Part shown: positions 55,184 through 64,000 of the stretch, in pieces
Layout: each line of letters starts with the position of its first letter
Position numbering within the stretch: the first letter of the stretch is position 1
Source of the DNA: Paraburkholderia lycopersici
GTDB lineage: Bacteria; Pseudomonadota; Gammaproteobacteria; Burkholderiales; Burkholderiaceae
DNA: 64,000 bases
Direction: 5' to 3'
Assembly: GCF_900096975.1 (NCBI RefSeq)
Contig: NZ_FMYQ01000008.1
Span: 1-64,000, forward strand
The notes under the pieces: model-generated
What the model was told of the DNA's origin: nothing
Database searches by the model: none
What the model saw: only the letters and a program-made list of their open reading frames with translations
Program-made: the position numbers and the translations under genes

Positions 55184-56243
55184 TACGGTAATCAATGGCA
55201 GCCGGCCTCCAATTGGCTTCTTCGAACGCTACCTGACACTGTGGGTCGCGCTGTGCATCGTCGCGGGCGTCGTGCTTGGCCGGGCGCTGCCGTCAGTGTT
55301 CCAGGCGATCGGCGGGATCGAAGTCGCGCAGGTGAATCTGCCGGTCGGCATGCTGATCTGGGTGATGATCGTGCCGATGCTGGTGAAGATCGACTTCTCG
55401 GCGATGGCGCAGGTCGGCCGCCAGTGGCGCGGGATCGGCGTCACGCTGTTCGTGAACTGGCTCGTGAAGCCGTTTTCGATGGCGCTGCTCGGCTGGGTGT
55501 TCGTCCGTCACGTGTTCGCGCCGTGGCTGCCGGCCGCGCAGCTCGACAGCTACATCGCAGGCTTGATCCTGCTGGCTGCCGCGCCTTGCACGGCGATGGT
55601 GTTCGTGTGGTCGCAGCTTTGCAAGGGCGATCCGTATTTCACGCTGTCGCAGGTTGCACTGAACGATGCGGTTATGGTCGTTGCGTTTGCGCCGCTGGTT
55701 GCGCTGCTGCTCGGACTTTCATCGATTACGGTGCCGTGGAATACGTTGCTGATCTCGGTGGCGTTGTACATCCTGATTCCCGTCGCGTTCGCGCAAGCGC
55801 TGCGCCGCCGCTTGCTTGCAAAGGGCGACGCGTATTTCCGGAAAACGATCTCGCGTTTCGGCCCGTGGTCGATCGGCGCGCTGCTGCTCACGCTCGTGCT
55901 GCTGTTCGCGTTCCAGGGGCAGGCCATCCTGTCCGAACCGCTCGTCATCGTCATGCTGGCCGTGCCGATCCTGATCCAGGTCTGCTTCAACTCGGGGCTT
56001 GCGTATCTGCTGAACCGAAGGCTCGGCGTTGCCCATTGCGTGGCCGGCCCATCGTGTCTGATCGGCGCGAGCAACTTCTTCGAGCTCGCCGTCGCGACGG
56101 CGATCAGCCTGTTCGGCTTTCATTCCGGCGCTGCCCTCGCGACGGTGGTGGGCGTGCTGATCGAGGTGCCGGTCATGCTGCTGGTCGTTGCCGTCGTCAA
56201 TCGTTCGAGGGTTTGGTACGAGTCCGCCGGTTCGAGCCGGTAA
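55170..56243 (+). CDS. acr3: ACR3-family arsenite efflux permease
   Basis: The ATG at 55170 lies in the end of arsC. The 357-residue protein has about ten membrane helices and the ACR3 motif LILLAAAPCTAMVFVWSQLCKGDPYFTLSQVALND, with the Cys of APCT that carries As(III). It exports arsenite from the cytoplasm and is the last gene of the four-gene ars operon. Confidence 0.92.
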   Translation: MARTDTVINGSRPPIGFFERYLTLWVALCIVAGVVLGRALPSVFQAIGGIEVAQVNLPVGMLIWVMIVPMLVKIDFSAMAQVGRQWRGIGVTLFVNWLVKPFSMALLGWVFVRHVFAPWLPAAQLDSYIAGLILLAAAPCTAMVFVWSQLCKGDPYFTLSQVALNDAVMVVAFAPLVALLLGLSSITVPWNTLLISVALYILIPVAFAQALRRRLLAKGDAYFRKTISRFGPWSIGALLLTLVLLFAFQGQAILSEPLVIVMLAVPILIQVCFNSGLAYLLNRRLGVAHCVAGPSCLIGASNFFELAVATAISLFGFHSGAALATVVGVLIEVPVMLLVVAVVNRSRVWYESAGSSR

Positions 56244-56360
56244 CGCGGCGCAACGGAGTCATTGTGCAAAGCAACGCGGCCGTTTTTGGGCTTGGCTTTT
56301 CACATGCGGGAACGCGGATTGCTGGCCTTCGTAGATCATAAGGAGTCCACGAGGTAGCGT

Positions 56361-56762
56361 GTGAAAACGGCTCTTGTGCTCGGGTTGTCGTCCTGCTCCG
56401 CCTTGGCGTTTCTGACAATTCAGCCTGCATGTGCCGCCGATTCCGCGCCCGACGAAACACCGCCGTGCGGCAGGCTCGTGGGGGCGAACGCCGCGGGCGG
56501 CTTCGCATTGCGCAGCGGAGAGGCGGTCGATTTCGTCAGCGCGGGTGAAGCGACACACGGCATGCTGCGCGTCTTCAGCGACGGTCCCGTGTATCGCGCG
56601 TATTGGCAACCACAGGGCAGCGAAGAGAAGTATGCACTCGCGAACGCCGGGCCAGGCAGCGTGCGTCTCGTCTCGACGCGGCCGCGGGGCGCGCCCGCCG
56701 GCGAGGGTCAACCCGGCATCATGACGGCGCCGTTGCAGGTGCTTTCGTGCCCGAAGCTTTAA
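56361..56762 (+). CDS. Small secreted protein of unknown function
   Basis: The GTG at 56361 follows GAGGTAG. The first 25 residues (KTALVLGLSSCSALAFLTIQPACA) form a signal peptide; the mature ~108 residues are beta-rich with two Cys (PPCGRLVG near the start, LSCPKL at the end) that could bridge. I do not recognise the family. It is 118 bp after the acr3 gene and likely periplasmic. Confidence 0.6.
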   Translation: MKTALVLGLSSCSALAFLTIQPACAADSAPDETPPCGRLVGANAAGGFALRSGEAVDFVSAGEATHGMLRVFSDGPVYRAYWQPQGSEEKYALANAGPGSVRLVSTRPRGAPAGEGQPGIMTAPLQVLSCPKL

Positions 56763-56894
56763 TTGCCGGTCCCATCATGTGAACCGGTCTTTCGTATCGC
56801 GCCATGACCGACTAGTCTTTAACGACATCAAACGGATCGGTCCGTGGCCGGCACACGACATCGCAGCGCGATGCCCGCCTCGAAGGAGACACTT

Positions 56895-58247
56895 ATGGAG
56901 CTCGAAACCCGCACCATGGCGCGCGTAACCGCAAGGCTCGTGCCGTTTCTGATCGTCTGCTATTTCGTGGCGTATCTCGACCGCGTCAACGTCGGCTTTG
57001 CTGCGCTGCAGATGAACAAGGCGCTCGATCTTTCGGCAAGTGCATTTGGCTTTGGTGCGGGCGTCTTCTTCATTGCCTATTTTTTCTTCGAGGTGCCGTC
57101 GAACTTGCTGCTCGAACGCTTCGGCGCGCGGCGCTGGATCGCGCGCATCATGTTCACATGGGGCGTCATCGCGGGCGCGATGGCGTTCATTCCGTATATC
57201 GCACGGCTGACGGGCATGTCGAACGCACACGTGTTCTATGGGCTGCGGATTTTGCTGGGCGTTGCCGAGGCCGGTTTCTTCCCCGGCATCATCTTTCTGC
57301 TCACGCTCTGGTTTCCCGCTAAATATCGCGGGCGCGTGGTGGGTTATTTCATGGCGGCCATTCCCTTGTCGACGGTGATTGGCGGCCCGATTTCGGGTTC
57401 GCTGCTCTCGCTGGACGGGCGAGGAGGACTAGCGGGGTGGCAATGGGTTTACCTGATCGAGGCGGTGCCCGCGCTCGTGCTCGCGGTGGCCGTGCTGTTC
57501 TATCTGACCGACAAGCCAGCGGATGCAAGCTGGCTCGCCGACGACGAGCGCCGCTGGCTAGTGGAGCGCCAGGCGCAGGAGCGCCGGCATCGCGAAGCGG
57601 TGCGCACGTTCGGCGTGCTGGAAGCGCTCTTCAATTTGCGCGTGCTGGCCGTGGCGTTGATCTACTTCGGTGCGAACGCAACCAATTACGGACTGAGCTT
57701 TTTCCTGCCGCAGATCGTCAAGGCGTTTGGCCTCACGAATCTGCAGACCGGCTTCGTGACCGCGCTGCCTTACGTGGTCGGCGTCGTTTCGATGGTGCTG
57801 TGGGGAAGGCATTCCGACCGGCGCCTCGAGCGCAAGCGCCATGTGGCATTCGCGCTGGCCGTCGCGGCCGCCGGCATTGCGGCTGCCGCGGGGCTCGACA
57901 GTCCGGTGCTCAAGATGCTGGCGCTTTCGGTTGCGGGTTTCGGTATCTTCGGCTGCCTGCCCGTGATCTGGACGTTGCCTGCCGCGTTTCTTTCCGGTGC
58001 GGCTGCCGCCGGCGGCATTGCCGCCGTCAATTCGCTCGGCAATCTTGCGGGCTTTTTTGGCCCGTTTGCGATGGGCTGGATCAAGGACAGCACGGGCGGC
58101 TTCGGTGCGGGCCTGCTATGTCTTGCCGGTGCGGGGCTCGTGGGCGCGGGCGCGGCACTCATTCTTCCTCATAACCCGGCGCTCGAAACGCTCGATGAAT
58201 TCGCGCATGGCGATACGCACAGGGCGCGCGGCGTCGTCAGGCCGTGA
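56895..58247 (+). CDS. MFS transporter, anion:cation symporter type
   Basis: The ATG at 56895 follows AAGGAGAC. The 450-residue protein has twelve membrane helices, with the ACS signature VAYLDRVNVGFAALQMNK in helix 1 and SNLLLERFGARRWIARIMFTWG as the loop-2 motif. Members import carboxylates such as phthalate, tartrate or glucarate with protons. The substrate is not evident; no catabolic genes adjoin it. Confidence 0.88.
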   Translation: MELETRTMARVTARLVPFLIVCYFVAYLDRVNVGFAALQMNKALDLSASAFGFGAGVFFIAYFFFEVPSNLLLERFGARRWIARIMFTWGVIAGAMAFIPYIARLTGMSNAHVFYGLRILLGVAEAGFFPGIIFLLTLWFPAKYRGRVVGYFMAAIPLSTVIGGPISGSLLSLDGRGGLAGWQWVYLIEAVPALVLAVAVLFYLTDKPADASWLADDERRWLVERQAQERRHREAVRTFGVLEALFNLRVLAVALIYFGANATNYGLSFFLPQIVKAFGLTNLQTGFVTALPYVVGVVSMVLWGRHSDRRLERKRHVAFALAVAAAGIAAAAGLDSPVLKMLALSVAGFGIFGCLPVIWTLPAAFLSGAAAAGGIAAVNSLGNLAGFFGPFAMGWIKDSTGGFGAGLLCLAGAGLVGAGAALILPHNPALETLDEFAHGDTHRARGVVRP

Positions 58248-58271
58248 GCGGCGCGCTCGCACGAACTCCGC

Positions 58272-59480
58272 TTATTTCGAATGCGCCGCAACGACCGTCG
58301 CGGCCTTCCGGCAAACGCGCTTTGCCTGTTCCCATGAAAGCGCCAGCTCGATCAATCGCCCGCGCGCATTGAGCACGACGATGCGCGATTCATGCCGGGT
58401 CTCGCGATCCGCCCAACGCGCCTTGTAATCGCCATGCAGCGGCCGGAAATCGAAATCGCGCCCGTGCGCGTGTGCCCATTGGGCGATATATTCGACCAGC
58501 AGGTTGCCAACGGAATACACGCTGAACGCCTCGTCGTACGTCGTGATCAGATACTCGACGGTTCGTGTGCCGACGAGGTTGACCGAGGCCGCCACCGGCT
58601 GCCCATTGACCTGTATGCAAGCAACGAGCGGCATACTGTTCGGGTCGTTTTTCTGCGCGAGGCCAATAAAAAAATCGCGTGTGCGGTCGTCCATCAAATA
58701 CGGCGATTCGATTCCGCGTTTGAGCGCCCATTGGCGTTTATTTGCGAATAGCCATATCAGCACGCGTTCCGTTTCCTCGACCGTATCACACCATCCGAAA
58801 CTGACTTCGCCTTCGCGCCGGAGCCGCTTGATGCTCGAACGCAGCGCGGCACGCAGCGTGGAGTGTCGCGTCGCGAGGAAATCGTTCCATGCGGAATAGG
58901 CGCGCAGCCCTATCGAGTATCCGGGCATCACGCGCCAGCGAGGCGGCAGCGCGGCTTGCACCCACGACTGCGGCACGGCGTCGAGTGCGTGCTGCAGTGC
59001 GCTGCCGTTTTCGACCATTGGAATATGCAGCACGTCGGCATGAATCCGCATGACCGCCTGAAGCGCGACGGCGTAGAGTTCCGCGCGGCGCGTATCGGCG
59101 ATCAGCGGGCCGCCATATTCCTCGCCGCATCCGCAGCCAGGCGCCTGCGCGGTTCGCAGGCCGCCTTTGCGTACGATCGCTACAGGCCACAGCGCGAGCA
59201 GTTCGTGTGCGTCGTGCACCGTCGCGACTTCGATCGTCGCGCCGCTTGCTAGTGCCCGCGCAACGGCAGCCTCGCAATATGCAAAGCTGATGAAGGGCGA
59301 GTGGCCATCGGCCGCCGTGGAAAGCGTGCGCCATTGCGGCTCGATTGCGCGAAATGCTTCGAGGGACTCGCAGGCGCGCAGTTCGTGCCGCAAGGAGGCG
59401 GCCGGCGACGACTCATACAGCGCAGCGGCGGAAGTCGGCACATGCGTCTCCTCAATGAATTCGTGGCGCTGATGATTCAA
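58272..59480 (-). CDS. GNAT/FemAB-like acyltransferase
   Basis: The 402-residue protein has the FemAB/BcsL-type double GNAT layout: LRACESLEAFRAIEPQWRTL at the N-terminus and the conserved C-terminal core SMPLVACIQVNGQPVAASVNLVGTRTVEYLITTYDEAF...GNLLVEYIAQWAHAHGRDFDFRPLHGDYKARWA. Relatives transfer acyl groups in cell-surface polysaccharide or cellulose synthesis. Its ATG overlaps the stop of the upstream methyltransferase by 4 bp, so the two are co-translated. Confidence 0.78.
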   Translation of the reverse strand: MNHQRHEFIEETHVPTSAAALYESSPAASLRHELRACESLEAFRAIEPQWRTLSTAADGHSPFISFAYCEAAVARALASGATIEVATVHDAHELLALWPVAIVRKGGLRTAQAPGCGCGEEYGGPLIADTRRAELYAVALQAVMRIHADVLHIPMVENGSALQHALDAVPQSWVQAALPPRWRVMPGYSIGLRAYSAWNDFLATRHSTLRAALRSSIKRLRREGEVSFGWCDTVEETERVLIWLFANKRQWALKRGIESPYLMDDRTRDFFIGLAQKNDPNSMPLVACIQVNGQPVAASVNLVGTRTVEYLITTYDEAFSVYSVGNLLVEYIAQWAHAHGRDFDFRPLHGDYKARWADRETRHESRIVVLNARGRLIELALSWEQAKRVCRKAATVVAAHSK

Positions 59481-60364
59481 CCCGAAAGGGAAGCGCTGAG
59501 ACGGTCTTTTATCGCAATGCGGCGATTGCGGTCCGAGTGCGTGTCGGCACGCGCGCCGCGCAGGCTTTGCCAGATGACGACGCTTTCATGATCTTCCGGT
59601 CCGAAGCCGACCTCGTCGTGATCGTACGGAAAGACGCCCGCAAACCAGCGCTTCAAGTGGAGCGAGCCGTCGAACACGCTGCCGCACACGGGGTTGTCAT
59701 AAACGACGAACAAATGCTGGATCGCGCCGCTCGCAAGGCTCGTCTCGAGCTTTTCCAGCAACGACGCCATCAACTCGGGCCCGAACGGATTGAACAAGAA
59801 GACGACCACGTTGCCCGACGGCACCTTCAGATCGGCGACGTTGGCGTGCAGGGCGCGGATGGGCGGCCGTTGCGGAAAGCGTCGCGCCAAGACGACCGCG
59901 TTCGCGTTCGCGGTCCTCACAAGGTCCGCGCTGATGTCATAGCCCAGGGCGAGGGAGAAAGGATATTCGGAAGCGACGATCATCGGCCGGCCCTTTCCGC
60001 AGCCGACATCGACGAACGTATAGCCGCTGATGTCGCCCAACGTGTCGAGCGCGCGGCGGATGATGGTCGGCTGCGAGCCCATGTAAGGCCTCAACTGGCC
60101 GACGAGGCTTGCGTCGCGCTGCAGTATCGTGGCGTCGACCAGACCACTCGTGTCCGTGCCATATTGCAGGTCGATGGGATGGCGGCGCAGGCAGCCGGAG
60201 TAAACGGCCCGCAGCAACGGCACGCGAATGCAGACGCGACGTACCGGCGGCATGAACATGGCACGCTGCACGCTGTCGGGCAACCGTGCTACTGCATTCA
60301 GCAAGGGTTGTTTCAGCGCACGTCTGAGCGCCATTCGGGGGCCGCCGTGTGTCGTCGTTCGCAT
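59477..60364 (-). CDS. Class I SAM-dependent methyltransferase
   Basis: The 295-residue protein carries the SAM site FVDVGCGKGRPMIVASEYPF, ALGYDISADLVRTANAN and an NVVVFLFNPFGPEL motif IV region. The substrate is unknown; the pairing with an acyltransferase suggests modification of a surface molecule. An N-terminal ~60-residue basic extension precedes the fold, so the start could be the second ATG (MALRRALKQ) ten codons later. Confidence 0.78.
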   Translation of the reverse strand: MRTTTHGGPRMALRRALKQPLLNAVARLPDSVQRAMFMPPVRRVCIRVPLLRAVYSGCLRRHPIDLQYGTDTSGLVDATILQRDASLVGQLRPYMGSQPTIIRRALDTLGDISGYTFVDVGCGKGRPMIVASEYPFSLALGYDISADLVRTANANAVVLARRFPQRPPIRALHANVADLKVPSGNVVVFLFNPFGPELMASLLEKLETSLASGAIQHLFVVYDNPVCGSVFDGSLHLKRWFAGVFPYDHDEVGFGPEDHESVVIWQSLRGARADTHSDRNRRIAIKDRLSASLSG

Positions 60365-60701
60365 GGATTTGCGTGCCGTGAACCGTTCCAGAATCTATCC
60401 TTGTGCCATCATCGCGCGGAAGGCCGCAGCTATGCCGCCATTCATCGGTTGTAATGCGACAAAAGGGCGGCATCATCGCGGTTCCAAGCGCGGTAATATG
60501 CGGCGTATCGTTATTGAAAGGGAAATCGAATCAACGCGAATGACGATCTCGATACTCTCCCCGATTTCTCCGCCTATACTTTCGTGCCTTAATGAACATC
60601 GTCGCGCGACCTTGCGCGAATGAAGCTCCGCCTTCGAACGTATCGGTGTAGATAGGCTTTCTGGTCTTTGGGTTTATGTAATCCAACCGAAGAGGCGATG
60701 A
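60365..60701. other. Gene-free stretch
   Basis: About 340 bp upstream of the methyltransferase operon; holds its promoter region. I see no gene or repeat. Confidence 0.4.
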
Positions 60702-60944
60702 ATGATCGCGCGAGTGCACACTGAAGCGCGCCGCAAGCAGTATGCAATGTACCGCCTGCGCCTGGCAATGAAGCGGCTGATGAGCGCCGAAGCGGCTACC
60801 GAAAGAATGATGGCGACGCGCTGGGTGAATGCCTGGAGCAGCGCCGTTGGCGAACGGTGGTTCGCGGCAACGTCGTATGGCAATCTTGGCAACGCCGCAA
60901 CGGTTCGGCCGGAACTCAGGGGGCATACTCACCGGGCGCTGTAA
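60702..60944 (+). CDS. Small basic unknown protein
   Basis: An 80-residue frame with GAGGCGATG before the ATG. It is Arg-rich (MIARVHTEARRKQYAMYRLRLAMKRLM), with no recognised domain. Codon use is GC-rich and compatible with coding, but the short length leaves doubt. Confidence 0.4.
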   Translation: MIARVHTEARRKQYAMYRLRLAMKRLMSAEAATERMMATRWVNAWSSAVGERWFAATSYGNLGNAATVRPELRGHTHRAL

Positions 60945-60982
60945 CGGGCCGCGCTCCAAAATGAAATAAAACGCATATTTAT

Positions 60983-61267
60983 TTGACCAATGACGGCGCG
61001 AAACGATATTGTCATAATTTGGACATTTTCGCGCTTATCTTGGCTCTTGCAGAATACGAAACCACGCATCCCTTGAATGTCGAACTGGATGGCGTGAATT
61101 ACGCGGGTGCTTACCGCGTGATGTCGGGTAGCGTCATCGTCTACTTCGAGAACGAAATCAAGTTCGCTCAGTACGGAACCCATCGCCCCGAGATCATTGC
61201 GCGCTGGCTCTTGACCGACCTTTGCCGTAAAGCCGACTCGCGCAAGCGCAAGGCGGTCAAGTGTTAA
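60983..61267 (+). CDS. Small unknown protein
   Basis: A 94-residue protein (MTNDGAKRYCHNLDIFALILALAEYETTHPLNVELDGVNYAGAYRVMSGSVIVYFENEIKFAQYG) with good helix and strand composition and no signal peptide. TTG at 60983 is the likely start; no ATG is available before residue 47. Its stop is 6 bp before a CGTG tandem repeat. No family recognised. Confidence 0.55.
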   Translation: MTNDGAKRYCHNLDIFALILALAEYETTHPLNVELDGVNYAGAYRVMSGSVIVYFENEIKFAQYGTHRPEIIARWLLTDLCRKADSRKRKAVKC

Positions 61268-61271
61268 TGTC

Positions 61272-61308
<37 letters not shown>

Positions 61309-61336
61309 GCGCGTACACCGTGGCGCACGCAAGGAA

Positions 61337-61537
61337 TCAGTGTGCACTCGTGCGCATGTTGCGAAGGTTTTCCCGCACGCGTCGCGTGACCAGCACGGTC
61401 AAATAATCCTTGATGCGTGCGCCTTCGCTGTATTCCGCCCACGTTTCCTCATACATTTTTGCTACGGTTTCCATCGGCATTTGCGTTTCTGCCGCAATGG
61501 CCTTCACGACTTCCGCTACAGATGGCTGTTTCATCAC
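61337..61537 (-). CDS. DUF3562-family small protein
   Basis: A 66-residue protein (MMKQPSVAEVVKAIAAETQMPMETVAKMYEETWAEYSEGARIKDYLTVLVTRRVRENLRN) matching the DUF3562 type common in Burkholderia-group genomes. All-helical, cytoplasmic, function unknown. It converges on the CGTG array. Confidence 0.75.
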   Translation of the reverse strand: MMKQPSVAEVVKAIAAETQMPMETVAKMYEETWAEYSEGARIKDYLTVLVTRRVRENLRNMRTSAH

Positions 61538-61592
61538 CGCCTCCCTGGCGCAAGCGCGCCTGGCGAGTGTCCATCATAAATCCGCTGTGTCT

Positions 61593-62636
61593 TTACTGGT
61601 CGGCAATCGGCTTGCGTACGACGTCATCGCTTTTGTCGGCGTGCCATTGCGCGCGGATTTTCGCCACGACGGCGGAGGGTAGCGGGATATAGTCGAGCGC
61701 CTGGGTCGTTGGTTCGCCGTGTGTGAATGCCCATTCGAAGAACTTCAATGTTTCTTCAGTGTGCGCAGGCTTGTCCGGCGTGGCTTGCAGCAGCACGTAT
61801 GTCGCGCCCATCACGGGCCACGCATCCTTGCCGGGCTGATTGGTCAACACCTGATAGAGCGAAGCGGACCAGTCGGCGTTGGCGGCCGCCGCGCTGAACG
61901 TCTGGACACTGGGTTCCACGACAACGCCTGCCGCATTCGTCATGGCCGTATAGGTTAGATGGTTCTGCTTCGTGAAGTCCCAGGCGATATAACCGATTGC
62001 GCCAGGCAAGTAGCCGACGAACGTGGCGACGCCTTCGTTGCCCTTGCCGCCGATCCCCAACGGCCAGTGAACGCTGGTTCCTTCACCGACCCTGCGTTTC
62101 CACTCGGGGCTGACCTGCGAGAGATAGTGCGTCCAGATCAGCGTCGTGCCCGAGCCATCGAGGCGTCGTACCACGGCGATGGGTGTGTCGGGCATCTTGA
62201 GGTTGGGATTGAGCCGCACGATGGCCGGGTCGTCCCAGTACAAGATCTTGCCGAGAAAGATCTGGCCGAGCACTTCGCCGGTCAGCATCACCTGGCCGGC
62301 CTTGATGCCCGGAAGGTTCACGACGGGCACCACGCCACCGATGGCGGTCGGAAACTGCCGCAACCCTTGCTTGCTCAATTGCTCGTTCGTGAGTGGCGCA
62401 TCGGATCCGGCGAAGTCGACCACGTGTGTCGAGACTTCCTTGATGCCGTCGATGGAGCCGGTGCCGCGATAGACGACCTTGCCGCCGCCGGACTTCTCGT
62501 AATCTGCGGCCCACCGGGTATAGAGCGGCGCGGCGAAGGTGCTGCCGGCGCCGGTCACGCCTTCTGCTCGGGACGTGACTGCGCAAATGCCGCACATGAG
62601 AGCGGCAAGCAGGGGGAGCAATGGTCTCACAGGCAT
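61593..62636 (-). CDS. pstS: PstS-type phosphate-binding periplasmic protein
   Basis: The 347-residue protein has a signal peptide (PLLPLLAALMCGICAVTSRAEG) and the PstS core: GAGSTFAAPLYTRWAADYEKSGGGKVVYRGTGSIDGIK, DFAGSDAPLT, RLDGSGTTLIWTHYLS, GNEGVATFVGYLPGAIGYIAW. The family binds phosphate for the PstCAB importer. No pstC, pstA or pstB lies beside it, so it may be a second, isolated copy with a sensing or surface role. Confidence 0.88.
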   Translation of the reverse strand: MPVRPLLPLLAALMCGICAVTSRAEGVTGAGSTFAAPLYTRWAADYEKSGGGKVVYRGTGSIDGIKEVSTHVVDFAGSDAPLTNEQLSKQGLRQFPTAIGGVVPVVNLPGIKAGQVMLTGEVLGQIFLGKILYWDDPAIVRLNPNLKMPDTPIAVVRRLDGSGTTLIWTHYLSQVSPEWKRRVGEGTSVHWPLGIGGKGNEGVATFVGYLPGAIGYIAWDFTKQNHLTYTAMTNAAGVVVEPSVQTFSAAAANADWSASLYQVLTNQPGKDAWPVMGATYVLLQATPDKPAHTEETLKFFEWAFTHGEPTTQALDYIPLPSAVVAKIRAQWHADKSDDVVRKPIADQ

Positions 62637-63105
62637 CTCCCGTTAGAACGCGCTGCGGCATGTCGCGGAGCCCGATTGGTTTGGGCATTAAAGGTTCTTC
62701 GAGGGCTGCCGGTCCGGGCAAATGGTTTTGCGTCTTACTGGCCGGCGCTCGCCTCCTTTCATTGAACGCTCCGCATACCGCTAATTACAGGACGGTGACA
62801 GCCCGGATTCAAATTGAATCCAGCTATCGTGCGGCCGGGCATTCACTTGGCATCGCGTAAATGAAATAGCCGCATTCAATCCCATCAGGATGTTGCCGGG
62901 CGCGAGTGGATGGTGAGGATAACAAACGAAATGGGAAGTCTTCGTATCGATCTCTGGAGGGAGCATGACAAATTCCGCTGAAGGGAAAGTGTGCGCCAGG
63001 CCACATAGCTGCAACGAATTATTTACAAATAGCCGCTAGGGTACGTCCGATTGCCCCGGGTTCGTCTTGACAAAACGCTTTTAATCCCTTACGGAGACGC
63101 TACAG
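62637..63105. other. Divergent promoter region
   Basis: About 470 bp between divergent genes. I find no gene and no clear Pho box; the stretch near 63010-63045 is AT-rich and could hold the promoter for the gene at 63106. Confidence 0.4.
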
Positions 63106-64000
63106 ATGGCCATCAGCACACTTCGCTCCGCGTTTTGCGGTTCTTGCCTTGCAGCACGACCTTCACGTCTTTCCCTTGCGGTTGTTCTTGCCTGTGCGAG
63201 CGCCGGCGCGGCCGCGCAGACCGCCGACGCGTTCTTCGGCGGTTCGGGTCTTCTCGTCGTGAGCCGTAGCGTCTACGACAACCGGTCGGGCAACGTTACG
63301 CCGGGCATGTCGCTGCCGCCCGACTGCAATAGCGTGCAGGCGAGCTGCCCGACGGGCGGCGCACCCTATGACGGCACCTATCCCGCCGTCTGGAACAACG
63401 TGCTTTACGATCCGAGCTTCGGCATCACGTCGCGAATATTCCTCGACGCGATCACGCCGGGCGGACAACTGGTCCGCACGCTGGAGGTGCCGAACAGCAC
63501 GCATCCGGGCAACGGCCACGATCAGCTCGAAGTCCGAACTCGCTCTCAATCTGTCGAGTGATGGCCGCTACCTGACGTTCATGGGCTATGTCGCGCCGGT
63601 CAATACGATTGACGTGTCGAACTCGAATACGCCGGGCGTGATCGATCCGACGAATCCTGATGGACAGACGTACTATCGCGCCGTTGCGCGTCTCGATGCA
63701 GACGGTCATTTTTCCTTTACGGAAACCAACGCATACAGCGGCAACAACGGCCGTAGCGCGTTGCTCAACAACGGCAACGACAACGGCAAGGGCAACGGTT
63801 TCTATTACACGGTGGGCAATGCGGGTAACGGCTCGAATCCGCAGCCGGTGGGCGTGATCCTCGGCGCCGGCGCGCAGTTCATCGAGGCGACGAATCAGCA
63901 CGAGGCGCAGCAAATGCCGGGGACGCCGGCGCCGCTCGCGAGCTTTTCGGTCACCCAACTTGGCGCGAAAGCCGACAAGGTTGGCAAGGACGACAATTAC
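63106..64000 (+). pseudogene. Secreted beta-rich protein, frameshifted, continues past the window
   Basis: The ATG at 63106 opens a secreted protein: a hydrophobic signal (LSLAVVLACASAGAAAQT) then GGSGLLVVSRSVYDNRSGNVTPGM, NNVLYDPSFGITSRIFLDAITPGGQLVRTLEVPN. The frame is lost near 63525; sequence resumes in another frame as SSKSELALNLSSDGRYLTFMGYVAPVNTIDVSN...GNAGNGSNPQPVGVILGAGAQF to the window edge. The broken site reads DQLEVRTRS where the related proteins I recall read DQLVTSFSSKSEL, consistent with loss of a short segment between two CAGCTCG copies. The family appears to be a secreted beta-propeller-like protein of unknown function. Confidence 0.6.

Overview
The window looks like a chromosomal segment of a Burkholderia-group betaproteobacterium (Burkholderia, Paraburkholderia or Caballeronia). 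The evidence is high G+C codon use, H-NS-, BPSL0761- and DUF3562-type small proteins typical of that group, and strong alternative GTG/TTG starts. Genus and species cannot be fixed by reading alone. It divides sharply at the selenocysteine tRNA gene (selC, 41993-42088): about 42 kb of accessory island to the left, and ordinary chromosome to the right.

Layout of the island. 1-600: decayed IS21 and IS3 transposase scraps. 844-8174: a WYL regulator in a likely operon with a sirtuin and a helix-hairpin-helix protein, divergent from a cytosolic-type 5'-nucleotidase followed by three small unknown genes; then a 359-codon unknown frame, a decayed second WYL regulator and two more small unknown genes. 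8422-11835: a RecB-like nuclease/SF1 helicase. A palindrome of the form GGACA-N5-TGTCC lies in front of three of these transcription units (3610-3626, 7289-7309, 8358-8372), so they look like one WYL regulon. 12639-17360: an Mre11/Rad50-like (YhaO/YhaN) pair with a frameshift in the second gene. 17372-21544: a graveyard of gene fragments around an H-NS-like protein and an RMD1 protein. 21973-25495: an intact Hachiman (HamA/HamB) anti-phage system. 25571-27343: a TnsE-C-like protein. 28318-35562: a DUF4236 protein and a 1977-residue DUF4011/SF1 helicase/Vsr-like nuclease protein. 36573-41787: a transposition operon of fused TnsAB, TnsC and TniQ. It ends about 200 bp before selC, with transposon-end-like repeats in between.

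Reading together: a Tn7-like element with a TnsA-TnsB fusion appears to have its terminus immediately 5' of selC and to carry, or to sit beside, a multi-system defence cargo. Its far end was not found and may lie left of the window.

Right of selC: secreted lipase, Cache-GGDEF cyclase, amidohydrolase, Cys/Met-metabolism PLP enzyme, truncated CSS-EAL gene, alcohol dehydrogenase (frameshifted) divergent from an Lrp regulator, GGDEF-EAL protein, an overlapping arsR-arsI-arsC-acr3 operon, an MFS transporter, a methyltransferase/GNAT pair, small conserved proteins, a PstS-type phosphate-binding protein, and a frameshifted secreted protein running off the right edge.
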